Assembly (NCBI GenBank): GCA_904066235.2
Contig: CAJFCV020000004.1
Coordinates: forward strand, 6,076,001 to 6,140,000
Direction of reading: 5' to 3'
Source of the DNA: Bursaphelenchus xylophilus
Taxonomy: Eukaryota; Nematoda; Chromadorea; Rhabditida; Aphelenchoididae
DNA length: 64,000 nucleotides
The notes below the pieces were generated by a model that was given only the letters and a program-made list of their open reading frames with translations, was not told the origin of the DNA and searched no databases. Made by a program: the position numbers and the translations under genes. Positions 45,279 through 57,751 of the stretch are shown piece by piece. Each line of letters starts with the position of its first letter. Position 1 is the first letter of the stretch.

Positions 45279-48200
45279 TTATTCCACTTCTTCAATGAGG
45301 TAATTTTGAACTTTTGAAGTGACCGTTTCACTAATCCATCGATGTTTTCGTCGCAAGTAATCAAAGTGCACTTTGAGGTTTTGTGGCCATTCCGAAAGGA
45401 GGGCCTCAACAGTTTCCAATTCGGCTAACGTTCTGGTTGCATGCAGAAGATATCTCCCAATTCTGTCGGATTTCCCCGTATTTACAGCGAACAGAAGTTG
45501 GCGTTCATGCACTGATAGTCGGCTGATTCCGCGCCAAAACACGTCTCGGAACTGTTTGTTGTATTGGACGGTGTAGGACCCCTAAAAATTGTAAATAAAA
45601 TGAAGGAAACGGGTACCCGTTTCGATACCCGCGGGTATAGTATGTAAAGAGCCAAACCCATCATGGAACAATTTCAAAAACCTTGAAAAATATCTGTATT
45701 AATTTACTTTTATTACAAATAAAATTCAGACACTTTGGCTAGCCGATCCAGGTCCCTTAAAAAAATTAGTTGTGATTTCAACTCATTAACTGGTTTGTCA
45801 AAAAATTTTGCAACATTGGCTATACATATTGGGCCAATACCCGATCTGTCCCAAATGAAGGGTAGCCAGAAATCGGTCTGCTTATCCCCGATTTCTGGTT
45901 CCAAGAATGCCCAGTAGTTACAACGTATAAAGATTAAAAAAGAATAAGTCAAGATCAGAAAAAATGAACATGATTTAAAAATTCAAAAAATTGCTTGTTA
46001 ACAGTACTATACTGCACGTCAAAAGTTTGGAACAGGCCAGATCTTCTTTGCGGCTTGAGATGGGAGTTTCATTTCTTTTTTATTAGAAGCTCCATGTATT
46101 AAGAACCTCAATGAATACATAGCCATAGAAATCAGAAAGCTCGTTGGAATTTTAAAAAAAAATTTTAAAAATAAGTGCGTCAAAAGTTTGGAACAGCTTT
46201 TGGAAGGTGATTATAAACTTCGGAATGGAGGCAGGTATCCTCGCATTTAGTGTTTCTGGATGATGTATGGAATCGGCATGCCAATGGCCTACTGATTTTC
46301 ATCGATAAACCCAAAATGAAAAAAATGCTTATTGAGCCAAAAACTACGGTCAAAATTGAGAAAAAATGATTTTTTTGGTCTGGGTTCTCTATGTTATCGG
46401 TGTGTAAGCGTTCTAAAATATTTAATGTAGTCGCACAATTGTACAAGGGCACTCAGATCTTCGCGTAGGAACCATATCCGCACAGCATAATTTATGAAAA
46501 TTTTGAGTTTTGCTATAAATCTTTATTTAATGTATTTTATATTTTTCATAGAGCGGCTTGGAGGCTAATTGGCTTGGACACCGTTATCGTGGAATCAAAA
46601 GGTGTCTTTAAGAAGCAGAACCTGGCCACTATTTGCAACATCAAGGCCACATCTTTAAAAATAGCGGGTATATGAAATGTTAATATTCCCATATTTTTTA
46701 TCTTGGATTTGATGCCGCTGCATGGTTCAAAACTAAGTGCCTTTATCGTTATCACACCGATACAGTATTATAAACCAACTCTCCGAATTATCCCGCCACA
46801 AATCCGGGTCAGATATGAATATTGATTTTGGGGGCAAAAATTTTTTTAATATCTGAAAGATGTGGCCTTAGATGTTGCAAGTAGCGTGGGTTTTTGTTTC
46901 TTGAAGACACGTTTTTATTCCACGATAACGGTGTCCAAGCCAATTAGCCTCCAAGCCGCTCTATGAAAAATATAAAATACATTAAATAAAGATTCATAGC
47001 AAAACTCAAAATTTTCATAAATTATGCTGTGCGGATATAGTTCCTATGCGAAGATCTGAGTGCCCTTGTACAATTGTGCGACCACATTAAATATCTTAGA
47101 ACGCTTACACACCGATAACATAGAGAACCCAAACCAAAAAAATTATTTTTTCGCAATTTTGACCGTAGTTTTTGGCTCGATAAGCATTTTTTTCATTTTG
47201 GGTTTATCGATGAAAATCAGTAGGCCATTGGCATGCCGATTCCATACATCATCCAGAAACACTAAATGCGAGGATACCTGCCTCCATTCCGAAGTTTATA
47301 ATCACCTTCCAAAAGCTGTTCCAAACTTTTGACGCACTTATTTTTTAAATTTTTTTTTAAAATTCCAACGAGCTTTCTGACTTCCATGGCTATGTATTCA
47401 TTGAGGTTCTTAATACATGGAGCTTATAATAAAAAAGAAATGAAACTCCCATCTCAAGCCGCAAAGAAGATCTGGCCTGTTCCAAACTTTTGACGTGCAG
47501 TATACTTAAAAGAAATAATCTGTGAAGGCATGTGTGGTTAGTTAAAATGTTTATGCTGTTTATAAGTGGAAAAGATCGCAGTTTTAACAGTTTAGATATT
47601 CAAGCCCGAACTGTTATCAAACCCCAAATCGAGCTAGACTTATGGGACACCCTAATATAGGCCAATTCAAGTACTAACATTTTTGAATACTTATATCCGT
47701 TCGAATGAGCTCACCTGCAAGACGGATAAGTACACCGCAGCGTTTTTTGTTTTGACCACTTTGTCTACTACTGAAGCAATGAGAGTTTCATCTCGCACAC
47801 AGGTGGCCAGCTGTATGTTCACTGACCATTGGCCACTCCTCAACTTAAGTAATCCCATTAACATCGACAATTCGGATGGACCGGCCTGAGTGAATAGATA
47901 ATGACAGATTGCTGTAATCTGTTGGTGATGTGAGGGATCGAGAGCCGTGGGATGGGACATCCACTGAGACATTTGCTTGTTCTGATCGCATGATTGGAGG
48001 TTGGCTACGCATCTCAGTTGGTACAGTTTGGCCAATCTTCGTGGACTGAGTAACCATACTGATGCTAACTCTGGATTCGAAGCTGTGTTTTGTAATAATC
48101 GATCTAATTGTTGAATCACTGGGTTCCAATGCACAAGCAGTGGCCCTACCAGGTTGGTTCCACTAATCATGTCAACAAATTCATGTATCTGATCTAATCC

Positions 48201-51071
48201 TTGCAACAGAACTCCGAGATCTTCCTCTTTAGAAAGGTATCCCAGAAGGTTAATATATAGTTGAGGGACTCCGCTTTGTTTCAAATAAGTATCAGCGTCA
48301 ACCAGCAGCTGCATTCTGGACATCACGGGAATGGCCGTGTTGTCTCTGTGAAGTTGTTTTATCAGCATGCGCCAATTATCTATGTCATAATTCACTTTGT
48401 ATGGATATATCCAATGAGGATTGGCCAGGACGTACTGATAGGCCTGAACGCCGAGATCGACAAATCTTACTGTCTCATTATGAAGCCAAAACTGCCTGAC
48501 TGTCTGACCGGTGGACGATTTTGCAGAACCAAAGCTGTAGCTGAACGGAATCGACCACAACTGGTCACTCCCGTTCTTCACTCGTCTTCTTCGTTGCTCT
48601 CGTGTTATTAAGAATTGGTTCGTGGCTAGTTTAGGCGTATTGTTCTTGCTTATATCCATCTTGTGCTCTCCAAAAACGGATATTCTTTCATCCGTTGATT
48701 TCCTCCGGTTCTCCGCGTTCTTCCGTCGATGATAATTCCGTCGTCTATATGGCTTGGATGTTGTTGCATGTTCAAAATAGGAGTCGTTGAAAGTGGAGAA
48801 AGTTTCCGGTCCATCGGTTGCAGTAATACTCCTCTTGGTTTTCTTTTCCTCTTCTCTAATAACAGTTTTGCTCTCTTCATTAAGGAAAATTATGTAATTG
48901 TTAAGATTGGCGGTTCTCTGTGTAATTCTAACCGTTTGTTCCTCATAATTTCTACTCAAAATGATCTCAGGGAGCCCCTTCTTCTCCAACCAGCTCTTCA
49001 TGACATCAGATAAACGTTCATCTTCTACTCCATGATCGGCAAAGGTTGGGAAAGAGTCCCATATGTTATCCGTGCTGATTGATTTGTAGGAATTGTCCTT
49101 CAGGAACTTGGTGATTCCCTCTCTGAACATCTCCACTCCTAACAGATCTTTGATCATTTTGACTATCACCGATCCTTTCGTATAAACATTGTCATGATGG
49201 AATAATTCACTGACCAAGTCTGCGTTTTCTATCGGTTCAACTAACGCTGAGGGGGAATCAGATATCTTAATTTATTTTTTTTAGAAGCGACAACAACTCA
49301 CCTGGGATTGAACTAATCCCACAAGTTGAAGATAATATTCATTATCAGTCAGGTATGGGTGATCGATATTCAGGTAATCAAACACAAAATAGGTGGCAAA
49401 TCCCTCGTTAAGCCACAAATTTGACCAATCGGACATTGTGACGAGATCTCCGAACCATTGATGGACAACCTAAAAATTGATATTTGAAGAAAGTACGCTT
49501 ACCTCATGAGTTATGATCTTTTCAATCTTGTACTGTTCAGCCAACCTGTCCACAGTCATATTTTGTTCATCCATGATTATTGATGACATTAATGCAGCAT
49601 CTTCTTGCAGGATAATAAGACCCCAATTTTCCATTCCTCCAACAGGATAGTTTGGGGTAAGCACAATATCCAATTTCTGAAGTGGATAGAGAACCTCTAG
49701 ATCCTTCTCGATTCTGTCAAATATAACTGGAGAGAAACTGGCCGTGAAGTGTCCAGCAGCCAGTTTCTGAGGGTCCGACCATACCGTTAAAGGCAGATTT
49801 CTTTGCGTTCTCAGTTCAAGTGGTGTGAAATCGGTAAGAACAAATGCCAGGAGGTAGATGGACATTCGAGGGGTTTCTTTAAAACGCGAAAATTTGTTGT
49901 CTCCCCCAATTTCGTCGTATTCATCAATTAAAGCCGAGTTTGACAAGACGGTAAGATCTCTGTTATGTCTGACTGTTACATTGAATGTAGCTTTTAATTT
50001 TGGCTCATCCCAACATGGCAGGAATGTATGGGCAAATGTTGGCTCAAACTTAGTTGTGAACCCGGCGATCTTGTGAATTGTGGTCGAATTGTCCTAAAAT
50101 AATTATTGCTGTCATACTTTTGGCTCTCCGCTTACTCTTGTATAAATGGTCCGCCGAATACAATGGACCCCTTTCACATTACTCTGGCATATCCTTGTTC
50201 TAAATTCTATTCTCAGTCTGTACCAAGTCTTCTTCAGTTTCTCAATGATCAGCACTTTGACCAGGTTCTTCTTGAATTCACGATTGATTTCGCCCAACTT
50301 CACGGTCTTCTTGTCATGCTCCAATTTTAATCGATGAATGAAGATGTTTGGTGCTGCATAAAATATAATTTCCTTTTGTGTAACATTCCCTGAGTATTCC
50401 AACAAGATGGAAACATTCCCTCGGATATGTTCGGCAGTTGAAAATTCAGTGAAATCAAGCTAAATATTATTTGTCATCACATTATTGTACTTACTGAGAG
50501 ATCATAATGGACCGGCTTAAAGTGTCCAGGGAGGTTAATTGTAAAGTCACTGTATTTATTTCTCGGATGGTAAAATCCTAAGGTATCTTCAGTCCCCTTG
50601 CTTGGGGGATATACTTCCATCAAAGTAATATTCTTTACTTTTCTCTGAATTGACAGACTTAAATGAAGAGATTGACTTGTGGATGTGTCAGTTTCATTGT
50701 TAATTGTAGAATTAAGAAAAGTGGCGGTAAAATTGGGGTTAAGTCGGTTAAGAGAAGTGAGCAGGAAAGTCTGTTAGGTATTTATGAGGTTACTTTCTCA
50801 CTTACGTCATTCCCAAATTCCACTTCGGACATCCAATGGCCAATTAGGAAAGCCAAAAACACCCCAAATATGAATATAGCATGAACCAATAAACAAATTA
50901 CACATTTCCCCATACAATCACCTTTCGCTGGACGATGATATATTTCTAAACCAATGTTTATAAAAAGTAATGCGTTCAAAAAATAATTTAAAGTTACCAA
51001 CCTCTGAATCTGGCCTTTTTCACATCAGCGATTGGATAATGGCCATGGTGAGATACCATGGATGCTGACAT
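45279..51071 (-). CDS. M1-family (gluzincin) aminopeptidase, type II membrane protein
   Basis: Zinc ectopeptidase that removes N-terminal residues. From 51071 a short cytoplasmic tail ([19 protein letters not shown]) leads to one membrane span ([21 protein letters not shown]). The M1 N-domain follows ([33 protein letters not shown]). The exopeptidase motif reads GGMEN in [13 protein letters not shown] instead of the common GAMEN. The zinc site [17 protein letters not shown]...LWLNEGFA keeps HExxH and the third ligand Glu (join at 49500/49467). The catalytic Tyr is in [13 protein letters not shown] large exon 49217-47711 holds most of the C-terminal domain; the last exon is about 45582-45279 (ending NYLIEEVE) after a 2.1 kb intron with a palindromic element. 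The last join is the weakest point, because a second candidate terminal exon lies at about 45930-45724. Confidence 0.88.
46012..47500. mobile_element. Palindromic element with Tc1/mariner-like ends, inside the last intron of the aminopeptidase gene
   Basis: The ends read CTGCACGTCAAAAGTTTGGA and its inverted copy TCCAAACTTTTGACGTGCAG, flanked on both sides by TA (46010-46011 and 47501-47502), the target duplication of Tc1/mariner elements. Arms extend inward about 650 bp, to about 46668 and 46860, with a spacer of about 190 bp. A second copy of the end motif (GCGTCAAAAGTTTGGAACAG) lies about 160 bp inside each end. The mirrored open frames at 46180-46452 (-) and 47060-47332 (+) are the two arms of the same sequence. 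No transposase. Confidence 0.85.
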
Positions 51072-52874
51072 TCCATTCCTAAGACATGGTTCGAGCTCAT
51101 CCGATGGCAAACAAGTGGACGCTCTAATATATGTGACACCTAGAGAGACTTGTTACCATAAGGCTTCATTCAAGTTACCTTTTGTTCGAGGATCTTGTCG
51201 TAAAATACTCATCCTCTCATTAGATATTCATAATGAACTGACTGAAAATAGGTCAAGAAGGTCATAATAAGACCGCCAGCAGAGCTAATTGAGGGTTATA
51301 AAACCGGGCAACAAATGGCCGGCAGGTAAATCGATGGTACATACGAAGTGTTAGGGTCAAATGAAAGGATAAATTTTATAAATTCATAAAAAGTAAAACT
51401 GAAAAAAAAGTTCTGTATATGTGGTGACCGCAAAAACGGGCTCCAGAAGATATCTCTCAAAACTCGCTTTCGTGTCCAGCGCTCACCAGCTTATGAAATG
51501 AAGAGCATGATTCCCCGCTTAATCCATGAAACTTGAATGAAACGGCCTCGCCCGCCCAATTAGAAACCATTTCGAAGCACATTTCAACGACTCCCAATAG
51601 GTTATCGGGCCGCGATCTCTCGCTCCGCATCACAATTCCGAGGGATCCTCCATTACGTCCTTATAAGGGCCGGATCTGCTCATTTTCTCACGACTTTTGC
51701 GTCATTTGAGATGTCCACAGGATGGTGCAGATGTCGGTAACTGAGGCACGATTAAGCACCGGGATCCGATTTCTGGCCCGAGTGAGAAAAACGGGTTACG
51801 GTAAAGCAAAAGGCAAAGTTTAGGGACTTTTCTCGGATGACATTGTCGCGGCAATGTTTTTAAAAAAGGACTAGGCATCGTATGGAAGGGTGAGCCTCTT
51901 ATAAAAAACGGCTATTGCTGTCATCTCCAGTTTTGATTATTCCAAAAGTCTTGGCCACCCCCAATTCCCCGCAGACTCCTCTCTAACCGGACCGTTTAAT
52001 CCAATAAGGCTGTTATGCAACATGTCCACCAAAAATCCTTTTATAAATCCAACCGGGAGTGCGGTCCACCTTTGAATTTGACCTTTCTGACTCATCTTAA
52101 GTGCAATTCCGGTTAGGGCCAAGAAAGAGGAAGGACTACGGAACATTGGAGGAACAGAAGAAAGGGCCGGAGGGCATTAACGCAGGACTCGTCCTCCCAG
52201 AATTCAGGGAACCGGAAAACTTGGGAGCCGAACCTGGAGCTTAAGTATCATCGGCATGACATAAGGCCATCAAATCGGCGTCTTAAAAGATTTGTTTCAC
52301 AGCACCGTGCAATACGCGAGCAGTCCTCCCGCTGTGAGCGCTTGGCCATTGAATTAAGACCAAAAAGGGGTTGAGGGAGGCGTCAAGAGCAATCTCCTCC
52401 CAGAACTTTACAAATGACCATAGAAAGGCAGGTAGCAAAAATAGCCTTCAGAATAAAGCCTTGCTCTTGGCCTCCTAAAGCGATGATTGACTTGGCGACA
52501 TAATTGCGCCATTAGGTACAAATAAAGGATAAAAATATTATTTTTTCTTCCGTTCAAGTCCCACGACTGCCTTCATAACTATAAATCTGAAGTCCGGCCG
52601 AATTTATTAGCATTTTTAGGGTTAAACAAGACCAAAAAAACATAAAAACTCAGAAAACTGCTTAACTCAAAGGAAGACCTTATAACTACCACAAAAAAAT
52701 AGAAAATGTGGCCTTGTTTAGAACCAAAAGTTAGCTGACATTACAACAAATTACAGGAAATTCGAACCAAATGCCCAAAAAGATCACGAAAAAGATAAAC
52801 GAACATACACGTATGCCGTCTTGTCTACGATTTCTCCACTTATTCATTACCGTCTGAGGGTTCGTGGAAGAGTA
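51072..52874. other. Divergent intergenic region, 1.8 kb
   Basis: Upstream of the aminopeptidase (-) and GT92 (+) genes. No exon, RNA gene or repeat I can support. Confidence 0.45.
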
Positions 52875-54648
52875 ATGTATCTGAACAAGTAAGTCCCGTC
52901 ATATCTCATAGCCATGTCATGTTTTTGCGGCTTCTTTTTATCTCCGACGATCTATTTTCAGACAAAAAATAGGGCCTCCGATCATTTATATACTGTTATT
53001 TTTGTTCGTATTCACCTGTAACAAACAATGGACCGACCAAGAAATTGCCGTCATCTCAGCTACACACTTCTCACATTCGAAGAGCGGGTAGAAGGGACAT
53101 TTGTAAACGTTCAGCTCTATTCTTTCTGTCGTTTCAGGTATCCCGAGAACACGATGGCTATTTTATTTAACAGTCAAAAGAGACTATGGCCTCCACGCCC
53201 CTTTATTTGTGTGTCCAATAACGGCACTCATGTCTTTGCTGAACTGGCCAAGATTCGTTATGCTTTTGAACCCATTTACATATGCCGATGGGCTACTTAC
53301 ATCATGACTTGTCCAGTAGTCGGCATTCCCAATGGATTCGCTTTAAGTGACACTCGGTTTAGTTCGGCAACGATTCAGGTATCAAGCATTACAAAAAAAT
53401 CATTTTATTAGGTACCATACAGGCAAGCAGTTGAGCAGAGGCTGGGCGTTGTCGCTTGCTTCTCGCCATTATTTTACAACGAACGATGGCAGTTGATTAT
53501 TCCGACTTTAGAGATCTATCGACAACTGGGTGTAGACGTACAAGTATTTTACATTCAGAGCATGCTTACAGACATCATGGACTACATGAAGGTAGCGTGC
53601 CAATTTTCGCTTCATTTGGCGACTTTAGGTTTACGAAAGATTGAATATAATCAAAATAAATACCTGGAATATGATACGATTAGATCCGGCCAAAGAAAGA
53701 AAATTAGGATACGATCCAAATGCGGAATTGGAATGGAGGAATCAGGCCACGGCACACACGGACTGCTTCATTCATTATAAAGTAAGTTCTCTTTACAACT
53801 TAATACGAACATTGCAGCAAGCTGCAGAATTCATAATAATATCGGATATTGACGACATTTTATTCCCCAAACTGGGAGATACATATCTGGAAGAATTCAG
53901 AAGACTGTCGGTGACATTTCCCCAAGGAGCAGGGTTCTCGTATAGCCGTTACAATACAGAACTTATCGCTAGTAAGTCATTGGTGATGACGTAACAATAT
54001 TTGCAGGTAAATCAGCCCAGGATTACAGTCTGGCATCTCTTTTAAACAGTGCCAGAATCGCGAATGAATGGGAAGATGGAAAGTATGTGGTAAGGCCAGA
54101 ATTCATAGAAACAGTTTGGTTACATTGGCCCGGGATCATGGACTCCAACCACAAGATGTACGCGGTTGATGAAGAGATCAACATCATGGTTCATATGAGG
54201 AATTGGAGCATTGTAAGTCTACAAACCCTATATCAACCAGTGAAAGATCGATTACAGTTACAACACAAACCACAAAACATCGAAGACATTTGAATTATTC
54301 AAGTATCAGATATCCGACGTCATCCAACCACAGATGACACATGATCTCGAGAGAAATTTCAGAAGATTCCTCAGACTTTATGCCCAGAAAGAATTCGATC
54401 GGCTACCAAACGAAGTTCGATATTACCCATTAATTGAAGAATGTTACAATCGGATCTTCTACGGCCGTTCCAAAAGACCCGAGAGTTGCCCCGGTCCTCT
54501 CAGATGTGATCTCCCCAAAGTCGAAGGCCTTCGTTGTTCTATTGCACGCAAAGTGTATGAACATGACTCCATGAACACGAAGGTGAAGATACATTTTGCA
54601 CGAGATGGCGGTGATTTCGTAGTTAGTTATAATGGTTGTACTATGTGA
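52875..54648 (+). CDS. GT92 (DUF23) family glycosyltransferase, type II membrane protein
   Basis: Golgi glycosyltransferase family known for beta-1,4-galactosyl transfer to fucose in nematodes (GALT-1). The first exon is 14 nt (52875-52888, MYLN..), followed by 52962-53087 with the membrane anchor (IYILLFLFVFTC), then 53138 onward. The family core is clear: VVACFSPLFYNERWQLIIP, LEIYRQLGVDVQVFYIQSM, AHTDCFIHYK, then IIISDIDDILFP with the DxD-like metal site, and HWPGIMDSNHKMY. After MRNWSI a 34 nt intron leads to IDYSYNTNHKTSKTF and a C-terminus rich in Cys (CPGPLRCDLPK, CSIARKVY, NGCTM). AATAAA follows within 15 bp. It is convergent with the SDS3-like gene, 58 bp away. Confidence 0.87.
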
Positions 54649-54706
54649 CCACGTAATAAATATTTATTTACATATCCACACGGGAGGACAAATGTTCTTC
54701 AAGCAT

Positions 54707-55704
54707 TCAAGGTGATGTGACGACTTTCCGGCCGATTCTGACCCTTCCCGCTCTGAGATCATCAATAGTAGCAAACACTTCCCGTGTATCTCCAGGTGTT
54801 CGAGACCTAATATGTACATATTCATCAGCCAGAGCAAACACAATTGCTGGGAATTTTGTGTAATTCATCGTCTGCACAAATAGTTTTTGACCGCGATAAA
54901 ACCTGCAGATCTAGTTTACATGGACGAAAGTTGCTTACGTTTTTCCATCGTATATTAACCTGGCCTTGTCCATGACCACTTTATGTCTCGGTCTCATCAG
55001 TTTCGGGACTTCTGGTGTATCAACTTCCGTTGTAACAAAACTTTGGTTTAGATGAATGAGGTCTTCTTTTATAGCAGCGTCCGATATAAGTCTTCCGGGC
55101 ATTACAGATCGCTTTTCCAAAAGAGACAACGGGTTGTCTTGACTAAATTATTAAAATTCGAACGAAAGAGAAAACCATTTACGTGTAATCTCCATCCATT
55201 TTATCATCCACATTTAATTCTTGACAAACTGACTCAAAGACTTGAAGAGTCTTTCGGTCAAACAAATCCATTTTATGTACATAATCCTCCAGGCTTTGCT
55301 TTAAACTATCCAACTCGTCAGATAATTTTGTTATTACATTGGACAACTCGCTTGTTTCGTCGGTTTCCAACTGTTCAGACTCTTGTTTACATCTAGTAGA
55401 TATCCACTTATACTCTGCCTAAGAATAAACAATTTCTGTTGGTATTGCGCGAAGTACTTACATCCATCTGAGCATTAAGTATTAAGTTCCTCTCATTCAG
55501 TTGCTCCTTTATTTTGGCTATCTCAACTTGCAATTTAGGGTCAGTGCCATTCAGAACCTTCCGCCTTTGCTCCAGCAAATCAAGCCGTTGTGTATTAACG
55601 TTACTGAAACATCAACAAAAGATAAGACAATTAACATACATTGTCCTGAAGTCCATGTTGTCAAACGGGTCATAGTCCATATTATTATCGTCATTATAGC
55701 TCAT
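54707..55704 (-). CDS. SDS3/SUDS3-like subunit of the SIN3-HDAC corepressor
   Basis: SDS3 bridges SIN3 and the histone deacetylase. Start at 55704 (MSYNDDNNMDYDPFDNMDF). A coiled-coil-rich N-terminal half (RLDLLEQRRKVLNGTDPKLQ, KIKEQLNERNLILNAQMD, LSDELDSLKQSLEDYVHKMD) matches the SDS3/BRMS1 pattern of a G-T/H-P-turn followed by long helices. The second half has ISDAAIKEDLIHLNQ, like the EDL region of SUDS3, and a C-terminal beta-rich module (YDGKTFYRGQKLFVQ, DDLRAGRVRIGRKV), the position of the SUDS3 C-terminal domain that ends in a basic RRR motif. Introns lie near 55605-55640, 55425-55460, 55140-55180 and 54905-54940. Resemblance is moderate but runs in the same order over the whole length. 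Confidence 0.65.
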
Positions 55705-56414
55705 CGTACAAAATCTATTGATACACATGGAACTCGAATTTACTTTTAAAATTTTTTTTACGCATATTTACCATTTATGGAATATATAAACATCAAGTAA
55801 ATATAAGTAAAAAAGTGTACTCATAAGTAAATCCGAGATCCCCGTACGGCTCGTGTACGTACGTACGTACATCGCGATATCGTACATACGTACGTATCAA
55901 AATTTTCAAGCCAAAAAAAACTTTCCGAAGAAAATATACACTTGACGCGCGTCATGTCTTCTTTCAAAAAAAAAACAGGAAATCGGTCATGACGTCAGTA
56001 CGAGCAGGAGGGATTCAGCGGGCCCGGCCGCGCGCGGCCGGGCTCAAAAACCTCAAAACCACTTGCCGGCCGAGCCGGACCGCTGATCTTGGGTTTTCAG
56101 GCCCGGCCCGTTTATGTTACAAGGCCAAGCTCTTGGCATTCATTGTTTTTGCGTCGGGAAGATCATTATTAAATATCTAAAATATTTGCAATTTGTTAAA
56201 AATATGGAGTATTTATATATAGACTATAGTAAGAATGGCTGCAATCCGGGCCTAGCATTCTCTGGCTGCAGTTAGTTTTTCTTTGCCGACCTTATCGTTA
56301 TTTGTAACATACTGGTTTTACTTCTCGTCAAAAATCCCAATGTTAATTTTCCCATTTTTCTATTTCAATTTTTGAATCCATACTTTTTCTAGCGGCGATC
56401 AAACCTATCGAATC
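55705..56414. other. Intergenic, 0.7 kb, with simple and palindromic repeats
   Basis: Contains a (GTAC)n-type tract around an ATCGCGATATCG core at about 55852-55898 and, at 56022-56043, a perfect 22 bp GC-only palindrome (GCCCGGCCGCG and its inverse) in otherwise AT-rich DNA. No exon supported. Confidence 0.45.
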
Positions 56415-57751
56415 ATGTCGTTAGCCATGTTTCGAATATCAAGGACTCTAGGACGTTTTGATGCATCGATTAGTGGTCGGCTTACTGGGGCTTGCGGAAT
56501 ATTTCTTTCTGATTATACCCAGTATCGAGGACGTAAGCGTGCCTTGAAGAAGCCGTTGAGTCGACAAGAGAAACTCGCCAGGAGGATTAAAAGGGAAGAA
56601 AAAGAAGCAGCCCGGAAGCAATTCTCGTTTATGGAAAGGATCAAAATCCGTAGAATGAGGAAAATGTAAGTGTTCGAACAATTGCGGAAGAACTCTTTTA
56701 TCTTTCCTTCATTTAGGCAATCTCCGTCTGAGATGGGCCCAGGAAGATATGATGAAAGTAATGAACAAGAGTTGCCACAACGTCCTGTAGCCAACGTTTA
56801 CATCAAAACTGACGTGAAGCAACAGTTTTACAGTATTTCTGAAGCTTTGATGCTGCACAGAATGCAACAGCGACCAGAGATTTACAATAACCTTAATGCC
56901 CCTGTAAAGTTGAGGATTGAACTGGACATGACTACCGAAAAAGCGGTAAGTCGTCTTCCCTTGAGTGGATATTTTTTTAGAGTAGAATGATACCCGCCAG
57001 CGATGAGATTATACCAGTCCCATATCCATTTGATCATAACGAGAAGAGGTCTATCTTGGCTTTTGCGGCTGACATTGCTACTCAAGATGAAGCAATTGAA
57101 GCTGGCGCTGAAGTTGCTGTTGGATTGGACATGGTGAAGAAAATCGTCAAAGGTCAATTCAGGATTGATGACTATGACTTCTGTGTTGCTCATAATAATA
57201 TGGCCGGTCCAGTTTTGGCTCCATTAAGAGGCCTTTTAAAGTCACGATATCCAAGCAAAGTAAACGGTATGTTTTACTCCCATTCACTTGTCAGACTGCA
57301 AATTTTTGCTTTGCAGGTGCAATGGGCGAAGATCTTAAGGAGTTGGTCGAAAAGTTTAAGAAAGGTGTCAAGTTGGCCATCTACCCGGACGGAGTCTATC
57401 CAATGTGGGGACTTGCTGAACCTGTGGTTGGAAGGGTATGACTCCTTCAGGGGACCATATATGTTATTACAGCTTGACATGCCTGATGAACATATCCAAG
57501 AGAACATTAGGTGTGTTGTAGAGGCCTTATGCAAGCACAGGAACCCGGCATTGGGCCCGTTTGTTAACAGATGTATGATGACGTTGATTCCATCGAAGAT
57601 GTTTATTCCCGTCGATGTTAGTAGATACATGCCGGTGGCGTCAGAAGAGCAAATCGAGAAACTTCAGAATCGTAAAAAGAAAAAGGCCAAGAAGGTTGAG
57701 GAGGTAAAGACAGAGAAAGATCCGGATGAGTACCTGGTTTCCCTCATGTAG
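56415..57751 (+). CDS. mrpl-1: Mitochondrial ribosomal protein L1
   Basis: Large-subunit protein of the mitochondrial ribosome. A basic, Ser/Arg-containing N-terminus (MSLAMFRISRTLGRFDAS, then a Lys/Arg-rich segment) is a typical mitochondrial presequence. The L1 domain follows: PVKLRIELDMTTEKA, VPYPFDHNEKRSILAFA, AIEAGAEVAVGLDMVKKI, YDFCVAHNNMAGPVLAPLRG, YPDGVYPMWGLAEPVVGRL and CVVEALCKHRNPALGPFVNR. It ends with a Lys-rich tail (KLQNRKKKKAKKVEE). Exons: 56415-56666, about 56718-56946, about 56981-57266, about 57317-57436 and about 57472-57751; all joins keep the frame. Confidence 0.9.

Noticed and set aside
46180..47332. Two nearly identical 90-residue open frames in opposite orientation as a duplicated gene
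   Set aside because: They are the two arms of the palindromic element; no splice, domain or codon support.
55852..55898. GTAC repeats as a CRISPR-like or satellite array
   Set aside because: Only a short low-complexity tract without spacers in a eukaryotic genome.
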